Of a DNA stretch of 51,413 bases, positions 8,354 through 18,822 are shown in pieces. Origin of the DNA: Halomonas elongata (lineage in GTDB: Bacteria > Pseudomonadota > Gammaproteobacteria > Pseudomonadales > Halomonadaceae); the NCBI RefSeq assembly GCF_029081005.1, contig NZ_JAJQTQ010000026.1, positions 1-51,413 of the forward strand, in the 5' to 3' direction. Made by a program: the position numbers and the translations under genes. The notes below the pieces were generated by a model. That model had not been told where the DNA came from, ran no database searches, and saw nothing but the letters and a program-made list of their open reading frames with translations. Position 1 is the first letter of the stretch; each line of letters begins with the position of its first letter.

Positions 8354-8377
8354 TGTACAAATCAAGTTGATAGTATA
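8354..8377. promoter_or_regulatory. Possible LitR/PplR-type (B12 light sensor) box upstream of hemH
   Basis: TGTACA (8354-8359), 12 bp, then AGTATA (8372-8377). From memory the MerR-family LitR/PplR sites of pseudomonads read T(G/A)TACA-N12-TGTA(C/T)A; this site differs at one base. It lies in an AT-rich patch 76 bp before the hemH start, a likely promoter position. hemH genes are known in some species to group with light-induced photolyase genes. No litR gene is in the window. Confidence 0.4.
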
Positions 8378-8452
8378 AGTCTATTCTGCCGTCCGCACCG
8401 TCGATGATATCCTTGTGCCACGCTCACGCCCCGTACCACAGGAGACTTCGAC

Positions 8453-9508
8453 ATGGCATACCCCGAGGACATGGCACCCTCGCCGCAGACGCCTGACGGG
8501 CATCCCGAGCCTGTGGGGGGCAAGGTTGGCGTGGTCCTGGCCAACCTGGGGACTCCGGACGCGACCGACTACTGGTCGGTACGGCGTTATCTCAGCGAAT
8601 TCCTCTCCGACCGTCGTGTCGTCGACTATTCTCCCTGGCTGTGGCAGCCACTCTTGCAACTGGTGATCCTCAGTCGCCGTCCCTTCGCTTCCGGAAAGGC
8701 CTATCGTGGCATCTGGAATCGAGAAAGGGACGAAAGCCCTCTGTTGACCATCACGCGCGAACAGACCGACAAGCTCGCGACGCAACTCGAACGTACCTAT
8801 GGAGATCGGCTCGAGGTGGCGTTCTGCATGCGCTACGGCAACCCGTCGATCGAGAGTGTCCTGAAGCGACTGCAGGCCAACGGTTGTGAGCGAATTCTGT
8901 TCTTTCCGCTGTACCCGCAGTACGGCTCGCCGACGACCGCGACGGCCAACGATCAGGCTTTCCGGACCCTGATGACGCTCAAGTGGCAGCCGGCGATCCG
9001 GACCGTGCCGGCCTATTTCGAGCATCCGGCCTATCTCGAGGCCTTGAGTACCTCGGTACGCGAGGCCTATGCCGCCGCCGGCACTCGACCCGAGGTGCTG
9101 GTGGCCTCCTACCACGGCGTCCCCAAGCGCTTTCTCGACGAGGGGGACCCCTACTATTGCCACTGCCGCAAGACGACACGGTTGCTGCAGGAACAGCTGG
9201 GCCTGGATGACGATGCCATCGTCACCACCTTCCAGTCGAAGTTCGGACCCGAGCAGTGGGTGGGACCGGCTACCGTGGAGCATGTTGCCGAGCTTGCCCG
9301 GCAGGGCACCCGGCACATCGCCGTGGTGTCCCCTGCCTTTTCCGCCGACTGCGTGGAAACCCTGGAGGAGATCGAGGAGGAAATCCGCGGCGCCTTTCTC
9401 GATGCCGGTGGCGAGACCTTCACCTATGTGCCCTGCCTCAATGCCCGTGACGATCACATCCGGGCGCTGACGGCCATCGTCGAACGAGAACTCGCCGGCT
9501 GGCTATAA
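8453..9508 (+). CDS. hemH: Ferrochelatase
   Basis: Inserts Fe2+ into protoporphyrin IX, the last step of protoheme synthesis, at the cytoplasmic face of the membrane. The 351-residue protein has the family start GVVLANLGTPDATDYWSVRRYL, the catalytic-histidine motif ASYHGVPKRF, the DPYYCHC segment, TFQSKFGPEQWVGPAT and the C-terminal VVSPAFSADCVETLEEI region (longer motifs given in part). The ATG follows CAGGAGA. It is a single gene that faces the leftward Mrp operon tail-to-tail. Confidence 0.96.
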   Translation: MAYPEDMAPSPQTPDGHPEPVGGKVGVVLANLGTPDATDYWSVRRYLSEFLSDRRVVDYSPWLWQPLLQLVILSRRPFASGKAYRGIWNRERDESPLLTITREQTDKLATQLERTYGDRLEVAFCMRYGNPSIESVLKRLQANGCERILFFPLYPQYGSPTTATANDQAFRTLMTLKWQPAIRTVPAYFEHPAYLEALSTSVREAYAAAGTRPEVLVASYHGVPKRFLDEGDPYYCHCRKTTRLLQEQLGLDDDAIVTTFQSKFGPEQWVGPATVEHVAELARQGTRHIAVVSPAFSADCVETLEEIEEEIRGAFLDAGGETFTYVPCLNARDDHIRALTAIVERELAGWL

Positions 9509-9621
9509 GTCGGCGGCACGTCTTCTACGCCGGCCACTCTCACTGAGCACTTCGACCGGGTTTGCGCACGAGCCGAATTTCGACGCTGTATGGTCGAGCA
9601 CAGTACGTTGTAGACACCCTC

Positions 9622-10017
9622 TTAGTCGTGTCCGGCCTCGGAGTGGTGGGGCACCGGCGTTTTCCCGACTTCTTCGTCCCGTAGCTCGGCCGGCTGCCCC
9701 TGGGTCTTGTCCACGCGCTTGAGCTGCTGGTGCAGCCCCGTCTTGGCCAGCAGGTGGGCACTGACGGGGGCGGTGATGAACAGGAACAGGGCGATCAGCA
9801 GTTCCTGAATCACGGGGTAGTTGTCGATGATGCCGAAGTAGAGCATCGAGGCGACCAGGATGCAGCCGATACCCATGGTGGTGGCCTTGGTGGGGCCGTG
9901 CAGGCGCATGTAGAAGTCCCGCAGGTGGGTCATGCCCAGCGAGCCGATGAAGATGAAGGCGCCGCCGGCGATCAGGAAGAATGAAATCACGCCTTCCAGG
10001 AGTACATAGATCGACAT
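9622..10017 (-). CDS. mrpG: Mrp Na+/H+ antiporter subunit G (cluster 1)
   Basis: Small membrane subunit of the Mrp (Mnh/Sha/Pha) cation/proton antiporter. The 131-residue product has three hydrophobic segments and the typical GAFIFIGSLGMTHLRDFYMRLHGPTKATTMG signature (in parts: GMTHLRDFYMRLHGPTKA). A charged cytosolic tail follows. It is the last gene of the leftward operon mrpAB-C-D-E-F-G and lies 15 bp after mrpF. A GGGAG precedes its ATG. A second mrpG lies at 21296 in the opposite operon. Confidence 0.93.
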   Translation of the reverse strand: MSIYVLLEGVISFFLIAGGAFIFIGSLGMTHLRDFYMRLHGPTKATTMGIGCILVASMLYFGIIDNYPVIQELLIALFLFITAPVSAHLLAKTGLHQQLKRVDKTQGQPAELRDEEVGKTPVPHHSEAGHD

Positions 10018-10032
10018 GGTGGCTTGCTCCCG

Positions 10033-10302
10033 CTATTCGATGATGTCGCCGCGCAACAGGTACTTGCACACGGCCACGGTGCTGATGAAACCGAGCATGG
10101 CGATCAGCAATGCGGCCTCGAAGTATGTCTTGGTATTGAGCCACAGGCCCATCAGCACGATCAGCGCGATGGAATTCACGTACATGGTGTCCAGCGCCAG
10201 GATGCGATCCGGCATGTCGGGGCCGACCGACAGGCGGTAGGTGTTGAGCACAATGGCGATCAGCACCAGGGCCAGGCTGATCTTCAGCGCGATATCTAGC
10301 AT
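10033..10302 (-). CDS. mrpF: Mrp Na+/H+ antiporter subunit F (cluster 1)
   Basis: An 89-residue membrane subunit with three transmembrane segments and the conserved VGPDMPDRILALDTM motif. It overlaps the end of mrpE by 7 bp and is followed closely by mrpG, so translation is coupled. The matching genes mrpE and mrpF in the rightward operon are separated by a 209-bp insertion, which makes this copy a useful reference for the ancestral arrangement. Confidence 0.93.
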   Translation of the reverse strand: MLDIALKISLALVLIAIVLNTYRLSVGPDMPDRILALDTMYVNSIALIVLMGLWLNTKTYFEAALLIAMLGFISTVAVCKYLLRGDIIE

Positions 10303-10793
10303 TCGTAGATCTCCTTGAGCGGCCGCTCATAGCGCTCGTGGATCTGTTCGATGAGCGCGTCGTCATCCTCCACGTCCAGGGCGTGGATCAGCAGGGTGTC
10401 GCCGTCCATGCGCAGGTTGGCCGATACCGTGCCTGGCGTCAGGCTGATGGTGTTGGCCAGCAGGGTGATGGTGAAGCGCTCCTGCAGCATCAGCGGATAT
10501 TCCACGAAGTGGGGGCGCGTGCGTCGCCAGGGATTGACGATCAACCAGGCGACCTCGAAGTTGGCGACGATGATGTCGCCCAGCACGCGGAGCACGAAGC
10601 GCAGCAGCAGGCCTGGACGGCGGACCCTCGGCTGGACATCCCAGAAGCGGTAGGTATACAGCGGAATGACCACCGCCAGGACACCGCCCAGCAGGATATG
10701 ACCCGGCGACAGGCTGCGCACCATCAGCAACCAGACCGCCAGCAGCAGCAACGACAGCAGGGGAATGGGAAGCCAGCGTCGGGGCTTGATCAT
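10296..10793 (-). CDS. mrpE: Mrp Na+/H+ antiporter subunit E (cluster 1)
   Basis: A 165-residue subunit with two N-terminal transmembrane segments and a cytosolic domain. The family features GDIIVANFEVAWLIV and TLLANTISLTPGTVSANL are present. It overlaps mrpD by 4 bp (ATGA type) and mrpF by 7 bp. The subunit belongs to the membrane complex that exchanges internal Na+ (or K+/Li+) for external H+. Confidence 0.93.
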   Translation of the reverse strand: MIKPRRWLPIPLLSLLLLAVWLLMVRSLSPGHILLGGVLAVVIPLYTYRFWDVQPRVRRPGLLLRFVLRVLGDIIVANFEVAWLIVNPWRRTRPHFVEYPLMLQERFTITLLANTISLTPGTVSANLRMDGDTLLIHALDVEDDDALIEQIHERYERPLKEIYEC

Positions 10794-12301
10794 GGGGCGC
10801 CTCCGTTATCGGTCAGTAACGCGCTCACCAGGGCATCGGGATTGGCCAACTGGTCGGCGGTGGCTCGCGTATAGTCGTTGACCGGCCCGGCCAGTGCCAC
10901 CAGCAGTGGCGAGGTGGCGAGCAGCAGGCTCACGCCGACCCATTGTTGACGAGGCAGGCGCTCGCCGCCTCGTTCGCCTTCATGGCTGCGCCAGAACAGC
11001 GTCGATCCCGCTCGGGACAGCGCGATGATGGCGCACAGGCCACTGATCAGCAGAATGGGCCAGAGCCAGGGGCGTTGCCCGGCGTCGGCGGCGTGCAGCA
11101 ACAGCGCCTTGCCGATGGCGCCGGAGAGGGGAGGCAAGCCGGCGACGGCTGCCGCGCCAAGGAAAAACAGCCCCGCCAGGGCGCCCCCTTGGGTCAACGG
11201 GCGACCCTTGACGATGCGGGTGCCGGCCTTGCCGCGCTGCTGGCCGATCATGTCCGCCAGCAGGAAGAGGCCACCGGTTACCAGGGTGGTATGCACCAGA
11301 TAATAGAGTAGCGAGGCGGTGGCCTCCGGCGTATCCATGCCGACCCCGGCGAGCAGCGTGCCGGCGGATACCAGAACGAGATAGGCGACCAGCAGGCGCA
11401 GATCCCGTGCTGCCAGCACGCCGATGGTCGCGGCGACCAGGGTGGCGAGCGCCATCCACCACACCCAGGGCTGCTCGAGGGAGGTGAGTTCGCCGGCATT
11501 CTGGCCGAAGACCAGGGAATAGACGCGCAGGATGGCGTAGACGCCGACCTTGGTCATGATGGCGAACAGCGCCGCTACCGGGGCCGGCGCGGCGGCATAG
11601 GCACGTGGCAGCCAGAAGTAGAGCGGCAGGATGGCGGCCTTGAGGCCGAAGACCACCAGCAGCAGCAGGGCGCCGGCGGTGACCAGGCCGCTGCGCTCGG
11701 CGGGCAGTTCACCGAGCCGTGCCGCCATGTCGGCCATGTTGAGGGTGCCGGTGGCGCCATAGAGGACCCCCACGGCAATCAGGAACAATGCCGAGCCGGC
11801 CAGGTTGAGCACTACATAGTGAACGGCCGACTGGATGCGTGACTTGCCGCCACCATGCAGCAGCAGGGCATAGGAGGCCAGCAGCAGCACTTCGAAGAAG
11901 ACGAAGAGGTTGAACAGGTCGCCGGTCAGGAAGGCGCCGTTGATGCCCATCAACTGGAGCTGGAAGAGTCCATGGAAGTTGCTGCCTCTCTCGTCGTCGC
12001 CGCCGCAGGCGAAGATCACGCAGCCGATCGCCAGAATCGAGGTGAGCATCACCATCAGGGCCGAGAGCCGGTCCAGCACTAGCACGATGCCGAAGGGGGG
12101 CTGCCAGCCTCCGAGAGCGTAATAGGCGATTTCGCCATCGGCGGCCCGCAGCAGCAGCGCCAGGGAGATGGCGGTCAGTATCAGGGTGGCGGCCACGCTT
12201 GCAATGCGCTTGAAACGCGTGCTGCCGAACCGCGAGCGCAGCAGGATGACACCCATGACGAGTGGCAGGACAATGGGCAGGACGATCAGATGCTGTATCA
12301 C
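10790..12301 (-). CDS. mrpD: Mrp Na+/H+ antiporter subunit D (cluster 1)
   Basis: A 503-residue NuoN/NuoM-like subunit, one of the two proton-translocating antiporter-type modules of Mrp. About 14 hydrophobic segments, and the family features FNLFVFFEVLLLASYALLLHG, FGLKAAILPLYFWLPRAYA (shown in parts) and PPLSGAIGKALLL. It overlaps mrpC and mrpE by 4 bp at each end. Confidence 0.95.
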   Translation of the reverse strand: MIQHLIVLPIVLPLVMGVILLRSRFGSTRFKRIASVAATLILTAISLALLLRAADGEIAYYALGGWQPPFGIVLVLDRLSALMVMLTSILAIGCVIFACGGDDERGSNFHGLFQLQLMGINGAFLTGDLFNLFVFFEVLLLASYALLLHGGGKSRIQSAVHYVVLNLAGSALFLIAVGVLYGATGTLNMADMAARLGELPAERSGLVTAGALLLLVVFGLKAAILPLYFWLPRAYAAAPAPVAALFAIMTKVGVYAILRVYSLVFGQNAGELTSLEQPWVWWMALATLVAATIGVLAARDLRLLVAYLVLVSAGTLLAGVGMDTPEATASLLYYLVHTTLVTGGLFLLADMIGQQRGKAGTRIVKGRPLTQGGALAGLFFLGAAAVAGLPPLSGAIGKALLLHAADAGQRPWLWPILLISGLCAIIALSRAGSTLFWRSHEGERGGERLPRQQWVGVSLLLATSPLLVALAGPVNDYTRATADQLANPDALVSALLTDNGGAP

Positions 12302-12645
12302 CGACGCGACTCCTCTCGATCCTCGTGTTTCCGGCCATCGACATGGTCGTTGCCCATGTCGCCCCGGGCACGCATGGCCAGGATGACCGCGAAGGCGGTC
12401 ATGGCGAAGCCAATGACGATGGCGGTCAGCACCAGGGCCTGGGGCAGTGGGTCGGCGTAATCACCATCACCGTTGACGACGACCGCGCCATCGGTGGTCA
12501 GACCGCCCATGGAGAACAGGAAGAGGTTGACCGCATAGGACAACAGCGTCAGGCCGACCACTACCGGGAAGGTCCTGCCCCGTAGTGTCAGGTAGAGACC
12601 ACAGGCACTGAGCACGCCGGTGGTGATGGCATACAGGCTTTCCAT
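12298..12645 (-). CDS. mrpC: Mrp Na+/H+ antiporter subunit C (cluster 1)
   Basis: A 115-residue NuoK-like subunit with three transmembrane segments ([20 protein letters not shown], then LLSYAVNLFLFSMGG, then [18 protein letters not shown] in parts). The open frame reaches far upstream inside mrpA, but ATG 12645 overlaps the mrpAB stop codon in an ATGA junction and gives the normal length. The C-terminus is charged and cytosolic. Confidence 0.93.
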   Translation of the reverse strand: MESLYAITTGVLSACGLYLTLRGRTFPVVVGLTLLSYAVNLFLFSMGGLTTDGAVVVNGDGDYADPLPQALVLTAIVIGFAMTAFAVILAMRARGDMGNDHVDGRKHEDREESRR

Positions 12646-15461
12646 CAGCTCGTCTCCTCGCTGGGGGTCGCGGTGTCGCTTTCCTTGCTCGGCCGGTGGG
12701 GCGTGGTCAGCTTGCCGAGGTTGGCCAGGATCATCAGCGTTGCGCCGACCACGGCCAGGTAGACGCCGAGGTCGAAGATCATGGCGGTGGCCAGCTCGAA
12801 GTCGCCGATCACCGGAAGGTGGAAGTGGCCGAAGGACGATGTCAGGAAGGGATGGCCGAACAGCCAACTGCCGATGCCGGTCAGCGTGGCCAGGCCGACC
12901 CCGGCGATGGCCACGGGCTGATACTGGAAGTCCAGGCGGGACTGGGCCCATTCCACGCCTCGGGCCATGTAGAGCAGTATCAGGGCCACGGCGGTGATCA
13001 GGCCGGCGATGAAGCCTCCGCCGGGCAGGTTGTGACCACGCAGGAAGATGAAGACGGAGACCAGAAGGGCCAGGGGCAGCAATGCCTGGGAAATGGTGGT
13101 CAGGATCATCGGATAACGATCCGGTGACCAGAGTCGGCCCTCGACATCGCTGTGCGGCATGAACAGGCGCAGGCGGTTGAGCAGCTTGAAGATCGCCAGG
13201 CCGGCGATCGCCAGCACGGTGATCTCGCCCAGGGTATCGAAGCCACGGAAGTCGACCAGAATGACGTTGACCACGTTGTGGCCACCCCCGCCGGGCACGC
13301 TGTTGTCGATGAAGAAGCCGGAGATGCTGGCATTGTCGCGGGTCAGGACGGCGTAGTTGAGGCTGGCGATGACCATGCCGAGTGCGGAGGCCAGCACGAC
13401 ATCGCGCAGGTTGCGTGGCATCGAGGACTCGCGGGGCGTCTTCTGGGGCAGGAAGAACAGTGCCAGCATCAACAGGATCATGGTCACCACTTCCACCGAG
13501 AGCTGGGTCAGGGCCAGGTCGGGGGCGGAGAAGCGGGCGAAGGTCAGCGAGACGAGCAACCCCACCATTGACAGCATCAACAACGAAATCAGGCGGTAGC
13601 GATGGGTGGCCACCGTGGCGATACCGCTGAACATCAACAGGATGGCGCCGGTCAGCAGTATGCCGTCGATATCGCTGGTCGGCTGGTCGCCGGCCAGGTT
13701 CGGCATCATGAACAGGCCCAGACCGGCCAGTACCAGTGCGGTGAGCAGCAACAGGCTCATGTAGCGTTGCAGGGAGGCATTGTCGAAGCGTCCGAGCAGT
13801 GTCTCGGCATGGCGACCGATGCACTGTACCGCGCTTTCGAACACCTGACGTGCATCCACCGGCTTGAAGCCCTTGAGGAAGCGTCGCAGGTAACGATGTC
13901 CCAGATAGGTGCCGATCCCGGCGACCAGGGCGATCAGGCTCATCAGCAGTGGCAGGTTGACGCCATGCCAGATAGCCAGATGAAATTCCATGGGTTCGCC
14001 GAGCACCGCCTGGGTGGCCAGGTCGAGCAGCCCGCCGGCCAGCGGGGAGGGGAGCAGCCCGACCAGGATGCAGAGCACTGCCAGCAGTTCGACCGGCGCC
14101 CGCATCAGGCGAGGTGGTTCGTGAGGCGGCTTGGGCGGGGCTTCCCGGGCGGGCTTGAAGAAGACGGCATGTACCAGGCGCAGCGAGTATGCGACCGACA
14201 GGATGCCGCCCAGCGTGGCCAGCACCGGCAATAGCCAGCTGATGCCGCCGAGCATGTCGGCCTCGGTGGCACTGGTGAAGAACATCTCCTTGGAGATGAA
14301 GCCGTTGAGCAAGGGAACCCCGGCCATGGCCGCCGCGACGATCGACGTCAGCAGGGCGGTGACCGGCATGGCCCGGCGCAGGCCGCCGAGGCGCGAGAGG
14401 TCGCGGGTGCCGGTTTCGTGATCGATGATCCCCGCGCTCATGAACAGCGCCGCCTTGAAGGTGGCGTGATTGAGAATGTGAAATAGCGCGGCCAGCACCG
14501 CCATGGGGGTGCCGATCCCCAGCAGGGCAGTGATCAGGCCCAGGTGGCTGATCGTGGAAAAGGCCAGGATGCCCTTGAGGTCGGTCTTCATCAGCGCGAA
14601 CCAGGCGCCGTAGAGCAGGGTCGTCATGCCGACGAGGGTGACCACCAGGGTCCACAGCTCGCTGCCGGCGATGGCCGGGTGAAGACGAGCCATCAACAGG
14701 ATTCCCGCCTTGACCATGGTGGCGGAGTGCAGATAGGCCGAGACCGGCGTGGGCGCGGCCATGGCATGGGGCAGCCAGAAATGGAAGGGAAACTGGGCCG
14801 ATTTGGCGAAGGCGCCAAGCAGAACCAGGCCCAGTGCCAAGGGGTAGCGGTCATCGGCCAGGATGGCATCGCCACTGGCCAGTACCCGGTTCATGTCGAA
14901 GCTGCCGACGATGTCGCCGAGCAGCAGCATTCCGGCCAGCAGGGCGAGGCCACCGGCGCCGGTGACCGCCAGTGCCATGCGCGCCCCCTTGCGGGCGTCG
15001 CTGCGATGCGACCAGAACCCGATCAGCAGGAAGGACGACAGGCTGGTGAGTTCCCAGAACATCCACAACAACAGCAGGTTGTCGGCCATGGCGATGCCGA
15101 CCATGGATGACATGAACAGGATCAGATAGGCATAGAAACGCCCGTAGGGTTCCTCGGGCGCCAGGTAGTAATGGGCATAGAGCAGGATCAGCAGGCCGAT
15201 GCCCAGGATCAGCAGGTTGAAGAGCACCGACAGGCCATCCAGCCGGAAGGCAAGCTCGAGTCCGAGCGACGGCACCCAGTCGACAGCGAAGCGCAATGAC
15301 TCGCCTTCGACGAGGGCGGGTACCTGCGCCAGTGTCAGCAGCAGGGCCACAGCCGGCAACAGTGCCGTGATCAGTGAACAGGTGGGGCGCTCGAGGCGCG
15401 CGCCGAGTGCCGGCACCAGCACCCCGACAAGGGGTAGCAACGCTATCCAGAGCAATGTCAT
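12645..15461 (-). CDS. mrpAB: Mrp Na+/H+ antiporter fused subunits A and B (cluster 1)
   Basis: A 938-residue fusion, as in PhaAB/ShaAB-type systems. Residues 1 to about 600 form the NuoL-like MrpA core ([54 protein letters not shown]). Residues ~600-780 are the MrpB-like linker domain that also occurs in MrpA. Residues ~790-930 are a complete MrpB domain ([31 protein letters not shown]). I start at ATG 15461 ([16 protein letters not shown]), with AAGGAT upstream, not at the first ATG 15530, whose extra 23 residues are not hydrophobic. It is the first gene of the leftward operon. Confidence 0.93.
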   Translation of the reverse strand: MTLLWIALLPLVGVLVPALGARLERPTCSLITALLPAVALLLTLAQVPALVEGESLRFAVDWVPSLGLELAFRLDGLSVLFNLLILGIGLLILLYAHYYLAPEEPYGRFYAYLILFMSSMVGIAMADNLLLLWMFWELTSLSSFLLIGFWSHRSDARKGARMALAVTGAGGLALLAGMLLLGDIVGSFDMNRVLASGDAILADDRYPLALGLVLLGAFAKSAQFPFHFWLPHAMAAPTPVSAYLHSATMVKAGILLMARLHPAIAGSELWTLVVTLVGMTTLLYGAWFALMKTDLKGILAFSTISHLGLITALLGIGTPMAVLAALFHILNHATFKAALFMSAGIIDHETGTRDLSRLGGLRRAMPVTALLTSIVAAAMAGVPLLNGFISKEMFFTSATEADMLGGISWLLPVLATLGGILSVAYSLRLVHAVFFKPAREAPPKPPHEPPRLMRAPVELLAVLCILVGLLPSPLAGGLLDLATQAVLGEPMEFHLAIWHGVNLPLLMSLIALVAGIGTYLGHRYLRRFLKGFKPVDARQVFESAVQCIGRHAETLLGRFDNASLQRYMSLLLLTALVLAGLGLFMMPNLAGDQPTSDIDGILLTGAILLMFSGIATVATHRYRLISLLMLSMVGLLVSLTFARFSAPDLALTQLSVEVVTMILLMLALFFLPQKTPRESSMPRNLRDVVLASALGMVIASLNYAVLTRDNASISGFFIDNSVPGGGGHNVVNVILVDFRGFDTLGEITVLAIAGLAIFKLLNRLRLFMPHSDVEGRLWSPDRYPMILTTISQALLPLALLVSVFIFLRGHNLPGGGFIAGLITAVALILLYMARGVEWAQSRLDFQYQPVAIAGVGLATLTGIGSWLFGHPFLTSSFGHFHLPVIGDFELATAMIFDLGVYLAVVGATLMILANLGKLTTPHRPSKESDTATPSEETS

Positions 15462-15703
15462 CGACCGGTCATCCTTCGCGTGTGCGTGTGGCCAAGGGTG
15501 CTGTCCCGCCATGGGAGCTATCGACGACAAGCGCTGGGCTGCGCGTCCGTCCCTGGGGTGAACAGGCCCATCAATGGCATTTGTTTTCTACTCTAACGCA
15601 AAATGGACGCGTCTCGCCCCCTCTCTTGCCTTCAAGTGATGAAACTCTTTAGAGTCGGGCCGGTCCGTGGGGCTAATCCCGGTCGGCAGGAGTAGGGCAT
15701 CTC
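15462..15703. promoter_or_regulatory. Shared divergent promoter region of two Mrp operons
   Basis: A 242-bp gap between the two divergent antiporter operons. It must hold both promoters. A weak rightward candidate is TTGCCT (15626-15631), 17 bp, TTAGAG (15649-15654). No clear consensus promoter or operator palindrome stands out by eye. No coding sequence is supported here. Confidence 0.5.
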
Positions 15704-18034
15704 ATGCAGCTCGCAATACTGGCAGGATTTATACTGGCGGGGCTGGCGCCGTTGTTTCATCACTGGCTTGGTGCGCGGACACCGCTCGTGATGGCCATGC
15801 TGCCAGCGGGTATTGCGGCTTGGCTGCTTGCCCAATGGCCGGTCATTGCGGCGGGTGACACTCTGCTGCTGGAGTGGGCCTGGGTGCCGGGACTGGATAT
15901 CACCCTGACCTTCCTGATCGATGGCCTGGCCTGGCTGTTTGCCATGCTGATTACCGTGATCGGTGCGTTGATTCTGGTCTACACGGGAGAGTATCTGAAG
16001 GGGGAGCGCGACCTCCCTCGCTTCCTGGTGGTGATCATCGCCTTCATGATGTCGATGCTGGGCCTGGTGCTGGCCGATAACCTGGTGGCGTTGTTCGTCT
16101 TCTGGGAGCTCACCAGTATCACCTCCTACCTCTTGATCGGTTTTCATCATACCGACCCCGTGGCCCGGAAATCGGCACAGCAGGGGCTCTTTGTTACCGT
16201 CGGGGGCGGGCTGGCGCTGTTGGCGGGCTTCGTCATGCTGGCTCAGGCAGGCGATAGCTGGTCACTGTCCGTGCTCAATGAACGGGGCGCGCAACTCGTC
16301 GGGCACGACCTCTATACGCCGCTGCTGGTCTGCGTCCTTATCGGTGCCTTTACCAAGTCGGCCCAGTTTCCCTTCCATTTCTGGCTACCCAATGCCATGG
16401 CCGCGCCCACGCCGGTCTCGGCCTATCTGCATTCCGCCACCATGGTCAAGGCCGGGATCTACCTGATGGCGCGCCTGCACCCGGCCCTGGGGGGGACCGG
16501 GCTCTGGGAGACGACGCTTTCGCTGGTGGGGGCACTGACCATGGCGACGGGCGCCTTCCTGGCCATTCGTCATACCAATATCAAGAAACTCCTCGCCTAT
16601 TCGACGGTGATGGCGTTGGGTACCCTGACCATGCTGCTGGGCATCGGCACCGAAGGGGCCCTGGTCGCCTTCGTGACCTTTCTTCTGGCCCATTCGCTGT
16701 ACAAGGGCGCGTTGTTCATGGTGGCCGGTATCCTCGATCACGCGACCGGTACCAAGGATGTCTCCGCCATGGGGGGCCTGCGTCGCGTGATGCCGAAAAC
16801 CGCGGTGGTAGCCTGTATCGCGTCGCTTTCGCTGGCTGGCATGCCGCCGCTGCTGGGGTTTCTCGGCAAGGAACTGATGCTGAAGTCGGTTCTTGCCGCC
16901 GATCACCATGGCGGGTTGATGCTGCTGCTGGCCTTCACCGGGGCTTTTCTGACGTTGGCGGTGGCGGCCGTCGTGTCGCTGAGACCGTTCTTCGGGCAGC
17001 GGCGTGATACCCCCGAAACGCCCCACGAAGCACCTGTCGGCATGCTCGTCGGTCCGGCACTGCTGGCCGCGCTGTCCTTGCTGTTCGGTCTGGCACCCGG
17101 GACGCTCGACGCACTGGTGGAGGCCACCGTGAATGGCCTGGGTGCCGTCGATCCGGATGTGCATCTGACGCTCTGGCATGGCATCAATCTGCCATTGTTA
17201 CTGTCGGTGGCGAGCCTGGTACTCGGTGCGCTGGTCTTTCGACACTGGGACGCGGTTCGGCATCGGCTCGCCTATCTCGATCCGGTCATCCGCCACGGCC
17301 CCGAACGTGGCTACGAGATGCTGATGGCCGGTATGGTGTACGTCGCCGAGTGGCAGACCCGCATCCTGCAGAACGGTCATGTCCGCAATTATCTGGTGAT
17401 GACACTGCTGGTCCTGCTGGGATTGGTGGGACATGCATTGCTGATTCGACATCCCCTGGAGATCGACTTTTCGGTCGATGCCTATTTCCATGAAATGGTG
17501 GTGGCGGGGCTGATGGTCGCCGGCGCCTTGACGGCCTGCGTGATGCGTTCGCGTCTGGCCGCCGTGGCGGCTGTCGGCATCATGGGGTTTTCCATCGCCC
17601 TGATCTTCGTGCTGTTCAGTGCCCCGGATCTGGCGATCACGCAACTGCTGGTGGAAACCCTGACCGTGGTGCTGCTGGTGCTGGTGCTCTTCCGACTGCC
17701 GCGTTTCGCGACGCTGTCCACTCCGCTTGAGCGCTGGCGCGATCTGGCGGTGGCGGGCAGCTTCGGCACGCTGATGACGCTGTTGATGCTGTCGGTGCTG
17801 AATGGGCAGCGCCTGCCGCGCATCTCCGATTACATGGTGGCCAATAGCCAGCCATTGGGCCATGGCCACAATATCGTCAATGTCATCCTGGTGGATTTCC
17901 GGGCGCTCGATACGCTGGGCGAGATATTCGTGCTGGCGCTGGCCGCGGTCGGTGTTCACGCGATGCTGCGTTTTCACGCCGCCGAATATGATGCCGGCTA
18001 CGACCTGGCCGGGGGGAGGGACGACAATGGTTAG
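15704..18034 (+). CDS. mrpA: Mrp Na+/H+ antiporter subunit A (cluster 2)
   Basis: A 776-residue large antiporter subunit that ends after the MrpB-like linker domain, so MrpB is separate in this operon. Characteristic NuoL-like segments are present: [73 protein letters not shown] and [13 protein letters not shown]. It starts 32 bp after a CGGCAGGAGT. The last 8 bp overlap mrpB. It differs clearly from the cluster 1 MrpA in sequence, so the two operons are not a recent duplication. Confidence 0.95.
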   Translation: MQLAILAGFILAGLAPLFHHWLGARTPLVMAMLPAGIAAWLLAQWPVIAAGDTLLLEWAWVPGLDITLTFLIDGLAWLFAMLITVIGALILVYTGEYLKGERDLPRFLVVIIAFMMSMLGLVLADNLVALFVFWELTSITSYLLIGFHHTDPVARKSAQQGLFVTVGGGLALLAGFVMLAQAGDSWSLSVLNERGAQLVGHDLYTPLLVCVLIGAFTKSAQFPFHFWLPNAMAAPTPVSAYLHSATMVKAGIYLMARLHPALGGTGLWETTLSLVGALTMATGAFLAIRHTNIKKLLAYSTVMALGTLTMLLGIGTEGALVAFVTFLLAHSLYKGALFMVAGILDHATGTKDVSAMGGLRRVMPKTAVVACIASLSLAGMPPLLGFLGKELMLKSVLAADHHGGLMLLLAFTGAFLTLAVAAVVSLRPFFGQRRDTPETPHEAPVGMLVGPALLAALSLLFGLAPGTLDALVEATVNGLGAVDPDVHLTLWHGINLPLLLSVASLVLGALVFRHWDAVRHRLAYLDPVIRHGPERGYEMLMAGMVYVAEWQTRILQNGHVRNYLVMTLLVLLGLVGHALLIRHPLEIDFSVDAYFHEMVVAGLMVAGALTACVMRSRLAAVAAVGIMGFSIALIFVLFSAPDLAITQLLVETLTVVLLVLVLFRLPRFATLSTPLERWRDLAVAGSFGTLMTLLMLSVLNGQRLPRISDYMVANSQPLGHGHNIVNVILVDFRALDTLGEIFVLALAAVGVHAMLRFHAAEYDAGYDLAGGRDDNG

Positions 18035-18464
18035 ATCGGGCACCCTGATCCTCAATGTGGCGGCACGCTTGCTGTTGCCCCTGCAGCTGTTGTTTTCCGT
18101 GTTCCTGCTGCTGCGTGGTCATGACGAGCCGGGGGGCGGCTTCATCGCCGGCCTGGTGGCCTCCGGTGCCTTCACGCTCTACTTCTTCGCCTATGGCCGC
18201 AGTGCCTTGAGCGAGATGCTCAAGGTGTCACCTCGCGATCTGGTGGCCATGGGACTGCTGTTCGGTGTGCTCTCGACCCTGCCGGCCTGGTGGTTCGGCG
18301 AGCCCTTCCTTACTGCCCAGTGGTGGACGATCCCGGTGATCGGCTTCAAGGCATCCACTCCGCTGGTCTTCGATATCGGGGTCTATCTGGCCGTCGTCGG
18401 CTCGGTGCTGACGGCAATCACCGCCCTGGTCGATACGGATCACGCCACCGAGTCACGAGACTGA
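18027..18464 (+). CDS. mrpB: Mrp Na+/H+ antiporter subunit B (cluster 2)
   Basis: A 145-residue membrane subunit with four hydrophobic segments, containing [19 protein letters not shown] and [19 protein letters not shown]. It aligns by eye with the C-terminal 140 residues of the cluster 1 MrpAB fusion. It begins inside the end of mrpA (8-bp overlap) with a GGGAGGG ribosome binding site. It ends 10 bp before mrpC. Confidence 0.95.
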   Translation: MVRSGTLILNVAARLLLPLQLLFSVFLLLRGHDEPGGGFIAGLVASGAFTLYFFAYGRSALSEMLKVSPRDLVAMGLLFGVLSTLPAWWFGEPFLTAQWWTIPVIGFKASTPLVFDIGVYLAVVGSVLTAITALVDTDHATESRD

Positions 18465-18474
18465 GGAGAGGATC

Positions 18475-18822
18475 ATGGAATCGTTGATGGCCGTCACGAT
18501 CGGCGTACTCTTCGCCACGGCGATCTACATGATGCTGCGCCGCTCCATCGTCAAGCTGGTGATCGGCCTGATGCTGCTTTCCAATGCCGCCAACCTGTTG
18601 ATCTTCTCCATGGCGGGGATGGTGCGGGGGGCTCCTCCGCTGGTGCCTGAAGGGCTATCGGCACCACCGGATGTGGTGGCCGATCCGTTGCCACAGGCAT
18701 TGGTCCTCACCGCTATCGTCATTGCCTTCGGTGTCTTGTCCTTTGCCGTGGTGCTGGTGCGTCGAGCCTGGGAAGTCGTGCGTGCCGATGATCTTGATCG
18801 GATGAAGGATACCGATACGTGA
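18475..18822 (+). CDS. mrpC: Mrp Na+/H+ antiporter subunit C (cluster 2)
   Basis: A 115-residue NuoK-like subunit, the same length as its cluster 1 counterpart and similar in [17 protein letters not shown] and [27 protein letters not shown] precedes the ATG. Its TGA overlaps the GTG start of mrpD (GTGA). Confidence 0.95.
   Translation: MESLMAVTIGVLFATAIYMMLRRSIVKLVIGLMLLSNAANLLIFSMAGMVRGAPPLVPEGLSAPPDVVADPLPQALVLTAIVIAFGVLSFAVVLVRRAWEVVRADDLDRMKDTDT

Noticed and set aside
12298..14655. 785-codon minus-strand protein including MrpC
   Set aside because: Only the last 115 residues are MrpC; the part before is the mrpA coding region in a wrong frame. The ATGA overlap at 12645 fixes the true start.
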